DNA of 15,915 nt from Acidobacteriota bacterium (GCA_021799405.1 JAJZAL010000116.1:1-15915); one strand, 5' to 3'. Positions 6,251 through 13,728 are shown, counted from the stretch's first letter. The notes: generated by a model from the letters alone, not told the origin. Translations and numbers: made by a program.

Positions 6251-7632
6251 GCGAAAAGCTCCCAGTACTCCTGGTCGATGACGAAGAGGAAATTACGTTT
6301 CCTATCGCCACATTCCTTGAATTAAAGGGCTATCCCGTCACGGTGACCAACAGTGGCAGCGAGGGGTTGCGTTTGGCCGCCGCCGCGCAATTCCCGTTGA
6401 TACTGGCTGACATTTACATTGACCGAATCTCTGGCCTGGACATCCTGAAAGCAGCGAAACAGGCGATGCCATCCAGTGCCGTGATCCTGATGACTGCCAA
6501 GGGTTCGGTGCGCACGACTGTAGAGGCGGAAGCAAGTGGCGCATTCGACTACCTGCCCAAGCCAATTGATCTGAATGAGCTGTTGCATGTGCTGCAACGG
6601 GCGGAGTTGTCGTTGCAGCCGGAAGAATCTCCAGGTTATGAGCCGGCATTGGGCGACGAGATTGTGGGTACGACGCCAGTCATGGTGCGCCTATACAAAG
6701 ACATCGCGCGGGCAGCGCATTCTCAGGCCACTGTGCTGATCCGTGGTGAAACCGGCAGCGGAAAAGAGTTGGTGGCTCGTGCCATTCATGCTGCCGGCGC
6801 AAAAGCCAGGCAGCCGTTTTGGCCCGTGGATTGCGCCGCCATTCCCGAGAATCTTTGGGAAAGCGAACTGTTCGGTTCGACTCGAGGAGCATTCACCAGT
6901 GCGGAGAAGGATCGGCCCGGCATCATTGACCAGGCTCGCGATGGCACCGTTTTTCTGGATGAGATCGGGGAGATTCCAATCTCTTTCCAGGCAAAGCTGC
7001 TCCGCCTCCTGGAGGCCAGGGAGTATCGTCCTGTGGGTGCGAGCACGCCAAAGCCGGTTACGGCGCGGATTCTGGCAGCCACGCACCGGCAATTGGAAGC
7101 GATGATACAAGCCGGTGAGTTTCGCGCTGATCTCTATCACCGGCTGAACGTGCTCCACATCGAAGTGCCGCCGTTGCGCGAACGAGTGAAGGACATTCCT
7201 CTGCTGGCATTTCGGTTTCTTGCAGATGCCAATGCCCGCCTTGGTCGGAGCATTCGGCTGGAGCCGACGGCCATGAACATGCTTGAAGCGTACCTGTGGC
7301 CGGGCAATGTCCGTGAACTGAAGAACGCCATTGAGCGCATAGTTGCCATGTCATCTCCGGGGCCACTGGGGGCGGCGGAGGTTCGGCAGATCCTGGGTTT
7401 GCCTGATACTCAAGCGATGCCGGCTTCGACCGCCCAGAGTCTCGAAGATGCGGAAAAGAAACATGTGCTGGAAGCGCTCCGCGCCTGCGGAGGCAATCGC
7501 ACGCTGGCAGCCGAACGCCTCAACATTCAGCGCCGCACCCTTTTGAAGAAACTTGATCGCTGGGGCCTGCTGCACGAAGGGCACACCGGTGTGCCCAAAA
7601 CGCAGGATTCCGAGCACAATGAGAACTCTTGA
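6247..7632 (+). CDS. NtrC-family sigma-54-dependent response regulator (GAFTSA variant)
   Basis: This 461-residue regulator is the cognate partner of the CHASE2 kinase. The receiver domain (about 5-120) has the acidic pocket Asp11-Asp12, phosphoacceptor Asp55 (LADIYID), Thr83 and Lys105. The AAA+ domain (about 138-375) has Walker A GETGSGKE (167-174), Walker B VFLDEIG (235-241), and 'WPGNVRELKNAIER' in sensor II. The C-terminal Fis-type helix-turn-helix is 'KKHVLEALRACGGNRTLAAERLNIQRRTLLKKLDRWGL'. The sigma-54 contact loop reads GAFTSA rather than GAFTGA: Ser218, codon AGT at 6898-6900. The preceding residues (FGSTR) also differ from the common FGHERG/FGHEKG. Its likely target is the -24/-12 promoter before the FecR gene immediately downstream. 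It belongs to the envelope-sensing locus. Confidence 0.93.
   Translation: MSEKLPVLLVDDEEEITFPIATFLELKGYPVTVTNSGSEGLRLAAAAQFPLILADIYIDRISGLDILKAAKQAMPSSAVILMTAKGSVRTTVEAEASGAFDYLPKPIDLNELLHVLQRAELSLQPEESPGYEPALGDEIVGTTPVMVRLYKDIARAAHSQATVLIRGETGSGKELVARAIHAAGAKARQPFWPVDCAAIPENLWESELFGSTRGAFTSAEKDRPGIIDQARDGTVFLDEIGEIPISFQAKLLRLLEAREYRPVGASTPKPVTARILAATHRQLEAMIQAGEFRADLYHRLNVLHIEVPPLRERVKDIPLLAFRFLADANARLGRSIRLEPTAMNMLEAYLWPGNVRELKNAIERIVAMSSPGPLGAAEVRQILGLPDTQAMPASTAQSLEDAEKKHVLEALRACGGNRTLAAERLNIQRRTLLKKLDRWGLLHEGHTGVPKTQDSEHNENS
7579..7596. promoter_or_regulatory. Perfect 18-bp palindrome, candidate upstream activator site
   Basis: GGGCACACCGGTGTGCCC reads identically on both strands. It lies inside the last codons of the regulator gene, after its helix-turn-helix, where protein conservation is expected to be weak. 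Its centre is about 106 bp upstream of the start site predicted from the -24/-12 promoter, a normal distance for an enhancer bound by an NtrC-type dimer. As RNA it would also form a hairpin, but AAAA rather than a T-run follows it, so a terminator is unlikely. Confidence 0.55.
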
Positions 7633-7667
7633 ACGTGTGTTTTCAGCGTTTTCCGTGGTCGCTGCTT

Positions 7668-7684
7668 TGGCATCCAGTTTGCTT
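7668..7684 (+). promoter_or_regulatory. Sigma-54 (-24/-12) promoter for the FecR gene
   Basis: TGGCATCCAGTTTGCTT fits the sigma-54 consensus TGGCAC-N5-TTGCW with one mismatch in the -24 block. The invariant GG (7669-7670) and GC (7681-7682) are exactly ten bases apart. Transcription would begin near 7693-7694, leaving a leader of about 11 bases that still contains the purine-rich GCGAGG before ATG 7705. Its position directly downstream of a sigma-54 activator gene strengthens the call. Confidence 0.75.
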
Positions 7685-7704
7685 CTCTTGAAAGCGAGGC
7701 TACG

Positions 7705-8388
7705 ATGGCTCGAACTCACTACAAATTCGTCGCTGTGGTTGTCATGTTCATCCTGGCGCTGCCCGCGCTGGCGCAGAACCCGGTAGCAGGACAAATAACG
7801 GCGGTGAAAGGCAAGGTCAGCCTGATACGCGGTCAAAACGTGCCTGCGCTTCTGCATCAACGAGACCAAGTTCAGGCCGGCGACGCAATCCTCACTGATG
7901 CCAAGTCGTCGGCGACCATGCGATTCCCGGATGGCAGTACAATCCGCATTTTTCCCAATTCTCATGTTGAGCTGCATTCGGAACACGGCAAGTGGAGGGA
8001 ATTCTTCCATGTCCTGCTGGGTAACGTGCGTGTGCAGATCGAGAAGCTAAGCGGCCGCCCTAACCCCAAGGTGGTAACTACACCCACAGCAATTATCGCG
8101 GTTAGAGGGACTATCTTTGCAGTGGCGGCTGCGCAGAACGGGGACACCCAGGTCGGGGTGGAGAAGGGACTTGTCGCAGTGGCAAGCCAACTTCATCCTG
8201 AACAGGAAGTACTGGTTGAGTCTGGGCAGGAAGTCTGGTTGAGAAACGGGAAGGATCTCAGCCAGCCGCAGCGGATGCAGCGGGCAATGCCGGGACTGAA
8301 AGGTTCCGGCTCATCAGGAATCGGCATGCGGGGATCGGGTGGCGGCGGGACCAATCGCCCCACGGGCAGGGGCAGGCGCGGCCCATAG
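7705..8388 (+). CDS. Secreted FecR-domain protein
   Basis: This 227-residue protein has a signal peptide (about 1-23, cleavage after ALA/Q) followed by a FecR domain (about 30-165): 'ITAVKGKVSLIRG', 'RDQVQAGDAILTDAKSSATMRFPDGSTIRI', and the hallmark 'VTTPTAIIAVRGTIFAV'. The C-terminus (about 195-227) is Gly/Ser/Arg-rich and probably disordered. Unlike classical FecR it has no N-terminal cytoplasmic anti-sigma segment or internal TM helix, so it is a free periplasmic or surface protein and not a sigma-factor regulator. FecR-like domains often occur beside CHASE2 sensors, in agreement with a shared envelope-signalling role. It starts 72 bases after the regulator stop and has its own sigma-54 promoter in between. 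The repeat protein follows 49 bases later, probably on the same transcript. Confidence 0.85.
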   Translation: MARTHYKFVAVVVMFILALPALAQNPVAGQITAVKGKVSLIRGQNVPALLHQRDQVQAGDAILTDAKSSATMRFPDGSTIRIFPNSHVELHSEHGKWREFFHVLLGNVRVQIEKLSGRPNPKVVTTPTAIIAVRGTIFAVAAAQNGDTQVGVEKGLVAVASQLHPEQEVLVESGQEVWLRNGKDLSQPQRMQRAMPGLKGSGSSGIGMRGSGGGGTNRPTGRGRRGP

Positions 8389-8437
8389 CTGTGGTGAGTT
8401 CGAGACATCAGGCTTAAATCCGACCGGAGGTGAAGTC

Positions 8438-9103
8438 ATGAAAGCACTCGTAAAAGGACTGCTGGTTGCCATCGTCCTGACGATTCCGACCTTGGCACCA
8501 GCACAGCATCGTGGCTCTGCTGGAAGACATTCGAGCATGGGCAGCGGGCAACGCGATCAGCTTCGAACGCATGATCGCTTGCGGACACCGGACCAGATGC
8601 GGACCCGCGATCAACTGAAGAAGAAGGATCAGTTGCATAGTAAGGATCAACTGAAGACGAAGGATCGGGATCAGCTCCAGACCAAGGATCAACTGCACAC
8701 GCAGGATCAGTTGAGCACCCCGGACCAGCTCAAGACGCGGGATCGGGATCAGCTCCAGACCAAGGATCAACTGCACACGCAGGATCAGTTGAGCACCCCG
8801 GACCAGCTTAAGACGCGGGATCGGGATCAGCTCCAGACCAAGGATCAACTGCACACACAGGATCAGTTGAGTACTCGCGATATGCAGCAAATCCGCACAG
8901 GTCAGAACCAAGAACAGGGCCAATCGGTGTCAGCAGGTCCGAACGGCAATGCTCTAAGCAACAGGGAACAGGTTCGCACTCACACGGCTGAACAGAACCA
9001 GCTACGGAACCAGTCAGGACAGCAGACCGGCGAAAAGCAACAGAACCGGCAGGAAGAGAAGCAGCAGAACCAGGCCCAGGAGCGGAACGAACCGGAGCAA
9101 TGA
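8438..9103 (+). CDS. Exported low-complexity protein with xTxDQL hexapeptide repeats
   Basis: This 221-residue protein of unknown function begins at ATG 8438 after an excellent GGAGGTGA. Residues 1-23 are a signal peptide (hydrophobic 'GLLVAIVLTIPTLA', then APAQ). Residues about 39-148 consist of about 17 copies of a six-residue motif of the form xTxDQL (KTKDQL, HTQDQL, STPDQL), now and then with an inserted Asp-Arg that makes eight. The remainder is Gln/Asn/Glu-rich. Cysteine is absent and hydrophobic residues are confined to the periodic Leu. The regular six-residue spacing could give a beta-solenoid or a long extended, disordered surface fibre; the sequence does not decide. It follows the FecR gene and precedes a strong terminator, so it is probably the last gene induced by the sigma-54 promoter. 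I do not recognise a named family. Confidence 0.75.
   Translation: MKALVKGLLVAIVLTIPTLAPAQHRGSAGRHSSMGSGQRDQLRTHDRLRTPDQMRTRDQLKKKDQLHSKDQLKTKDRDQLQTKDQLHTQDQLSTPDQLKTRDRDQLQTKDQLHTQDQLSTPDQLKTRDRDQLQTKDQLHTQDQLSTRDMQQIRTGQNQEQGQSVSAGPNGNALSNREQVRTHTAEQNQLRNQSGQQTGEKQQNRQEEKQQNQAQERNEPEQ
8663..8881 (+). repeat. 78-bp in-frame tandem repeat, about 2.8 copies
   Basis: Copies begin at 8663, 8741 and 8819, each opening with GATCGGGATCAGCTCC, and encode a 26-residue block of four hexapeptides plus one Asp-Arg. The first two copies differ at very few bases; the third breaks off after about 60 bases. The near identity of third-codon positions points to recent unequal crossing-over or slippage, so copy number may vary between strains. 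Confidence 0.9.
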
Positions 9104-9134
9104 GCCTTCTCAGCACACTCCCTCAGCCAGCTTC

Positions 9135-9175
9135 GCCGCACGGATTGCCTTAGGCAGTTCGTGCGGCATTTCTTT
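9135..9175 (+). terminator. Rho-independent terminator of the envelope locus
   Basis: GCCGCACGGATTGCC (9135-9149), loop TTA, GGCAGTTCGTGCGGC (9153-9167) forms a 15-bp stem counting two G-U pairs, followed by ATTTCTTT. It starts 32 bases after the repeat-protein stop codon and has no T-run on the opposite strand, so it serves the plus-strand operon. Confidence 0.8.
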
Positions 9176-9321
9176 GTGATCGTTACAACGGCGCACTGGA
9201 TAGATTTCGGCGAACGAATACACGGCGGAGAAACCGGCGTGTGAGCGTCTGACTATGTCTCTGAGGGAGTTCAGATCAGGCAGTTGTCGCCGAGGCACTG
9301 CAAGTTCTTCATAACTTCGAG

Positions 9322-9465
9322 ATGGCCAAGAATACGATTGAATTGGATCTTAGTAGACGAATTGATCAATTCGCCCAGAGACTGTCGACTGTCAAATCCG
9401 ATTCCTCAGATCTGTATGCGTCGCTAGTGGAGGCCGCCGTAAATCTGATCTCTCGTGTGTTGTAA
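9322..9465 (+). CDS. Possible small protein, 47 residues
   Basis: An ATG-to-TAA frame of 47 codons encodes a polar peptide that looks protein-like, starting MAKNTIELDLSRRIDQFAQR and ending with a plausible amphipathic helix (YASLVEAAVNLISRVL). The frame stays open upstream to a TGA at 9262, with no better start. There is no clear Shine-Dalgarno and no recognised family. It could be a real small gene, or the tail of a decayed larger one. It stands alone between the terminator and tRNA remnant B. Confidence 0.3.
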   Translation: MAKNTIELDLSRRIDQFAQRLSTVKSDSSDLYASLVEAAVNLISRVL

Positions 9466-9652
9466 CAGGGCATGACTCTAGTCGTGCCGAAAGATCCGAA
9501 ATTTCGGGATTTGGGGCTTTAGCCCCTGCCGCGTTCTACGCCAGCGTCTACCGGATCATGTCGCAAATTTGCGGTGGACCACAACTAGCTCAGGTTTTCC
9601 CGATTGTCGTTGTGGTCGGCCCGTTTCAGAATCTACAGATTTTGTAACAGCC
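9466..9652. other. Non-coding stretch with a GGGGC-TTTA-GCCCC palindrome
   Basis: I see no gene here. The one clear structure is GGGGCTTTAGCCCC at 9513-9526, a 5-bp hairpin with a four-base loop of a kind often dispersed between genes in soil bacteria. Whether it is a repeat family in this genome cannot be judged from one copy. Confidence 0.4.
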
Positions 9653-9693
9653 GGATTATGAATCCCCTGCTCTAACCGTGAAGCCACAGGCCC
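9653..9693 (-). repeat. tRNA 5'-half remnant B
   Basis: It aligns without gaps to remnant A over 41 nt with four mismatches. The acceptor 5' strand GGGCCTG, the D arm (GCTT/GAGC, pairing with one G-T wobble) and the anticodon loop TTCATAA are all still visible, but the distal anticodon stem no longer pairs fully and nothing tRNA-like follows. It has the same strand and the same truncation point as A. The sequences flanking A and B on either side are unrelated, so only the tRNA half is shared. It lies 7.7 kb from A, on the other side of the recombinase and the envelope locus. Confidence 0.8.
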
Positions 9694-10036
9694 GCCTCGC
9701 AATTATCTCACTGATTCCAAGCTGCTTCCATGCGAATCGATTTCGCCCCCCGCGTGATTCTTTCCCGGGAGCTGGTTTGGTCGTACTCAAGAGAAGCAGC
9801 CGGCGCCCGCATCCCGCGAAATACACCGCCATTCAATTGGCGCATTGGTGCGCGCGGATTGAGGTATTGCTGGAATGCTGGATCCAGCAGATATTGTGGG
9901 CTGCCCGCGAAATCCGGCGCATCTTATTCGGCGTCGTCTTCTCCTCACCTGCCATGCCGCCCCCAAGCCCGCAACCCAAGCTCAACTTCGCTGGGAGTGC
10001 CTGGAAAATCCTCGGGGGAAGCCCTTTTAAAAATAC
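9694..10036. other. Intergenic region without a supported gene
   Basis: No convincing coding region was found. On the minus strand a frame is open from an in-frame TAA at 9926-9924 to a TGA at 9710-9708 (71 codons). Its translation looks mildly protein-like (QYLNPRAPMRQLNGGVFRG), but it has no start near its beginning and no recognisable domain, so it may be a remnant of a lost gene or a dispersed repeat. Confidence 0.3.
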
Positions 10037-10074
10037 CTTGACAACCGTGTCAAGCCGGAAGTAGATTGATCTAC
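10037..10074 (+). promoter_or_regulatory. Sigma-70-like promoter overlapped by two palindromic operators
   Basis: A perfect -35 TTGACA (10038-10043), an 18-base spacer, and TAGATT (10062-10067) as a 4/6 -10 element. The -35 lies in CTTGACA-ACCG-TGTCAAG (10037-10054, 7-bp arms). The -10 lies in GTAGAT-TG-ATCTAC (10061-10074, 6-bp arms). The palindrome centres are 22 bp apart, two helical turns, as expected for two repressor dimers on one face of the DNA. Transcription would start near 10075, leaving a leader of about 320 bases before the receptor gene. Confidence 0.6.
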
Positions 10075-10395
10075 GTCTTGTAAAGCATTACATCAATATG
10101 CCAGATATAGATCGGCAGCTGCGTGCCGTGTTTGACGAGCATTACGTCGTGATGCATTTGTTGTTGGTATGATTCGTTGTTTTGCCGCCAGAAAAATCGC
10201 TATAGAGGACATAGTTCCGGAGCAAGGCGCGCCACAGGCGCATGGGGATGCGTGCGCGGGCACCAGCGGGCAAATGGTACTTGCAGGCTGCAACTGGCAG
10301 CGGCATGACAGATAGAGGTTCCTACGCACTCTATTTGGACAATGCGGAGGAATTATCCTCGCACCTTGAAATTGAATTTGACAGGAGGCTTAACA

Positions 10396-13300
10396 ATGAA
10401 TCTTCGGACGCGAGTATTTGCAGCATGGGCCAGCGTCCTGCTGCTTTTTGCAATGGCCCGCGTTGCCCGAGCGCAAAACGTAGACTCTTCGATCCAGGGG
10501 ACGGTGACCGATAGCTCGAAGGCGCTGATACCCGGCGCGGAGGTGAGGCTTACTAATGTACTGACAGGTGTGAGGCTCAAGACGGAGTCCGACAAGTCAG
10601 GCAACTATTCCTTCCCGGCGGTACCGCCGGGCATGTATTCGCTGCAGGTTTCCAAGCAAGGTTTCGCCACCTATAACCTTACGCAATTCAATGTGATTGT
10701 CGGCCTGCACGCAACAGAGAACGCTACGCTCGATGTCTCTTCCACAATGCAATCGGTTACGGTGGAGGCAAATGGCCTGGCAAATTTGCTTGAGACGCAG
10801 TCAAACGACCTCGGCAATGTGATCGGTCCGCAGAGCGTGGCACAACTTCCGTTGAACGGAAGAAATTATCTCCAATTGGGGTTGCTATCCGGCACGACGC
10901 AATCGAATGGGGGAGCCTCCAACAACACAGTTGCTCAAACCGGCCATCCGTTCTTGTCCATTAACATCGCGGGCAACGAACCGGACTACACCATGTACCT
11001 GGTAAATGGCATCCAGACACTTGGCACCCGGGCCGGCAATAATTCGCTGAATCTTTCGGTGTCGGCAATTGACCAGTTCGAGGTTCACTATGGCTTCTTT
11101 ATGCCGGATATGGGTACCAACCCGGGTATTGTCGATGTCATCACCAAGTCCGGAACCAATCAGATTCATGGCGAAGCCTACGAGTTTGTCCGCACCAATC
11201 AGATGGAGGCGCGCGAGTACTTTAATCCAGAGCCTCCGGGTCCCTATCACCAGAATCAGTTCGGCTTTAGCTTAGGCGGACCGATCCTGCACAACAAGTT
11301 TTTCTACTTCTGGAACTACGAAGGATACCGCCAGAATCAGTCTGCATTCGTCGGAGGGTACACCCCCACGCAGGCGATGTTTAGCGGGGACTTCTCAGGG
11401 CTCTCGACTCCCATTTACGATCCCGCAAGCTACAATCCCACGACCGGTCAGCGCCAGCAGTTTCCTGGTAACAAGATTCCCGCCAGCCGGATCAACAACA
11501 CTGCGAAGGAGCTGCTTGCCTTCTATCTGCCCGGTTCGAGTCTGGAGGCGAAGCCGAACAATGTTGGCGGAACTCCGGCCACGACGCTTGATTCGGATCA
11601 GATTACTGCCCGCCTCGATTACAACCTGAACGAGAATAATCAAATCTTCGCGCAGGGATCCTGGATAAACGCACCCGATACGCAACCCGGCCTGTTTCCT
11701 GGGCAAGGCACCGCCTACCCGCTGGATACCGAATACGTCGCCCTTGGATGGACTTCGACCTTGAGCGCGACGAAGGTCAATTCGCTCCGCCTTGGAGTCG
11801 TACGTGACGCAGTGTATGACCAGGGACTTTCAATCAAAGGAATTCAAAATAAGCTGAACATCACCGGCACCGCGGATCCGAACGGTGTCCCGGGAATCAA
11901 CATTACCGGATACAGTGGCTTTGGAACGTCAACCGGATTGTTAGGCGACGTTGATAACTCCTATCAGATTCACGACAGCTTCGACTGGCTGCATGGAAAT
12001 CATCAGATCAAGTTTGGAGCCGACCTCAATTACATTCGATCCGTCCAGTCCAGTGCCAATCTCAATGCCCGCGGCATCTTCTCATTTAATGACACCTACT
12101 CCGCACAGACCAAGCCTGGCCCTAACGGCACAGTCGCACTGGTGGGAGGCACCGGGAATCCATTTGCCGACTTTCTGCTGGGTGACCCAGCAAATGCGCA
12201 TTCCCAAGGAATGCCTCCGACTCATTACCGCTGGACAGAATTCGAGCCATACGTGCAGGACACCTGGAAACTTCGGCGGGATCTTACGGCCAACCTGGCT
12301 CTGGCGTGGTACGGCACCACACCTCCGAATCCACCGGACAAGGCCAATAGGGACCTGATTCACGGTTTCGATTTCAAAACCGGAGAGGAGACCTTCGCGG
12401 CGCTGGGTACAGCTAATCCAGAAGTCTATCCAATGACCATGACAAACGTGGCGCCCAGAATCGGGCTTGCCTGGCAACCGTGGTTTGCCAAAAACACGGT
12501 GGTTCGCGCCGGATGGGGCATGTATTACACAACTCAGATGGATTTTGGCGCGCAGTATGCGGTCGTTTCCCAAATCATCACCGTCAACAACCAGGTCACA
12601 AACCCCGCCAACCAGCCAAATCCAAAATATATCCTGGGTTACAACCTCTTACCTTCTGTAACCGTCGGGCAAATTACACCAGCCGAGGTTTCTACAATCA
12701 AGGGCGCAATTCTTTACGAGGATGCGAGTTCACCAACACCCCAGGTTGCGCAATGGAATCTGGATGTGCAGCACACCTTCGGGAAATCATATCTTTTGGA
12801 CGTTGCTTACATCGGGAACGAAGGCCATCACCTTGCAAAGCTTTTCAATCCATGGGATTGCTCAGTTCCGGGATCGCAGATTTGCGATACGGCAACGGAG
12901 CCGTTCTACGGAAGATACAGCTACATGCAGGACATGAGCAGCATCGGCTACGGAAACTACAACGGAATGCTGGTTAAGTTTCAGAGACAATTCATCCACG
13001 GACTGACCATTCTGGGCAATTACACCTTGTCCAAAGCTCTCTCCAACGCCAACGTATCCAACAACGGCACACTGAGCCAGGACAGGAGTTGCCTCCGCTG
13101 CGACAAGGGAATGTCTCCATCGAATGTGCCGCAGTCGCTCGTGGTAAGCACCGTGTGGAATCTTCCGGTGGGCCGGGGAGAACGTTTTGGCGCTAACATG
13201 AATCCCATTCTTGACGGAGCGATCGGCGGGTGGAACCTGGATGCGATTGTGACCATGCAAAAGGGAAATCCATTCACAGTGGTCGCTCCGAACCACGTTG

Positions 13301-13728
13301 CATGGCCTGCCGACCAGATCAGGGCCGACCGCTATTGCAATGGAAGAAGCCAGCTTCAAAACAAGAATCTCAAAGGCAACGGATATTATTGGATCTATAC
13401 AGGCACCGTGGCGTCAGTGAACTCGCCTTGCTTTGTGGACCCTGCGACCGATCCTCACAATACCGGCAACATCCCCTGGTCTTTCGGCACCTCCGGCTTC
13501 GATATCCTGACGGGCCCTGGCCTTGACAATTGGGATCTGGGCATACACAAGATCTTCCCGATTCACGACGCCATGAACTTCTCGCTTAGGGGTGAATTCT
13601 TTAACGCCTGGAACCATGCGCAATTTGCCAATCCTGACAGCCAGGTGACGGCCGCTACCTTTGGGCAGGTTCATTCCATACAACATGCGCCGCGCGAGAT
13701 TCAAATCGCTGGTACATTTTCGTTCTGA
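10396..13728 (+). CDS. TonB-dependent receptor with carboxypeptidase-regulatory-like domain (Oar-like)
   Basis: This 1110-residue outer-membrane protein starts at ATG 10396 after AGGAGG (10383-10388). An in-frame ATG at 10342 would place 18 polar residues before the signal peptide and is less likely. Order of parts: signal peptide (1-26, '...ARVARAQ'); a CarboxypepD_reg-like beta-sandwich (about 30-115, 'IQGTVTDSSKALIPGAEVRLTN', 'GNYSFPAVPPGMYSLQVSKQGF'); a plug region with 'QLPLNGRNYLQLGLLSG'; then a long barrel ending in Phe ('IQIAGTFSF'), the usual C-terminal signature for barrel insertion. This architecture is expanded in Acidobacteriota and is thought to import large oligomers or polymer fragments, but the substrate cannot be inferred. 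No classical TonB box is obvious. It is the only gene on its transcript, closed by a hairpin, and is probably under repression through the double palindrome in its promoter. Confidence 0.92.
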   Translation: MNLRTRVFAAWASVLLLFAMARVARAQNVDSSIQGTVTDSSKALIPGAEVRLTNVLTGVRLKTESDKSGNYSFPAVPPGMYSLQVSKQGFATYNLTQFNVIVGLHATENATLDVSSTMQSVTVEANGLANLLETQSNDLGNVIGPQSVAQLPLNGRNYLQLGLLSGTTQSNGGASNNTVAQTGHPFLSINIAGNEPDYTMYLVNGIQTLGTRAGNNSLNLSVSAIDQFEVHYGFFMPDMGTNPGIVDVITKSGTNQIHGEAYEFVRTNQMEAREYFNPEPPGPYHQNQFGFSLGGPILHNKFFYFWNYEGYRQNQSAFVGGYTPTQAMFSGDFSGLSTPIYDPASYNPTTGQRQQFPGNKIPASRINNTAKELLAFYLPGSSLEAKPNNVGGTPATTLDSDQITARLDYNLNENNQIFAQGSWINAPDTQPGLFPGQGTAYPLDTEYVALGWTSTLSATKVNSLRLGVVRDAVYDQGLSIKGIQNKLNITGTADPNGVPGINITGYSGFGTSTGLLGDVDNSYQIHDSFDWLHGNHQIKFGADLNYIRSVQSSANLNARGIFSFNDTYSAQTKPGPNGTVALVGGTGNPFADFLLGDPANAHSQGMPPTHYRWTEFEPYVQDTWKLRRDLTANLALAWYGTTPPNPPDKANRDLIHGFDFKTGEETFAALGTANPEVYPMTMTNVAPRIGLAWQPWFAKNTVVRAGWGMYYTTQMDFGAQYAVVSQIITVNNQVTNPANQPNPKYILGYNLLPSVTVGQITPAEVSTIKGAILYEDASSPTPQVAQWNLDVQHTFGKSYLLDVAYIGNEGHHLAKLFNPWDCSVPGSQICDTATEPFYGRYSYMQDMSSIGYGNYNGMLVKFQRQFIHGLTILGNYTLSKALSNANVSNNGTLSQDRSCLRCDKGMSPSNVPQSLVVSTVWNLPVGRGERFGANMNPILDGAIGGWNLDAIVTMQKGNPFTVVAPNHVAWPADQIRADRYCNGRSQLQNKNLKGNGYYWIYTGTVASVNSPCFVDPATDPHNTGNIPWSFGTSGFDILTGPGLDNWDLGIHKIFPIHDAMNFSLRGEFFNAWNHAQFANPDSQVTAATFGQVHSIQHAPREIQIAGTFSF

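Noticed and set aside
7619..7786. ORF beginning MRTLERVFSAFSVVAAL between the regulator and FecR genes
   Set aside because: Its hydrophobic start looks attractive, but it runs across the sigma-54 promoter and deep into the FecR gene in another frame, with a Trp/Arg/Ser-rich tail. There is no Shine-Dalgarno.
8414..8923. Minus-strand 169-codon frame opposite the repeat protein, rich in Leu/Ile
   Set aside because: It exists only because the 78-bp repeat has no stops in that frame. No ribosome site, and the plus-strand frame has a signal peptide and a strong Shine-Dalgarno.
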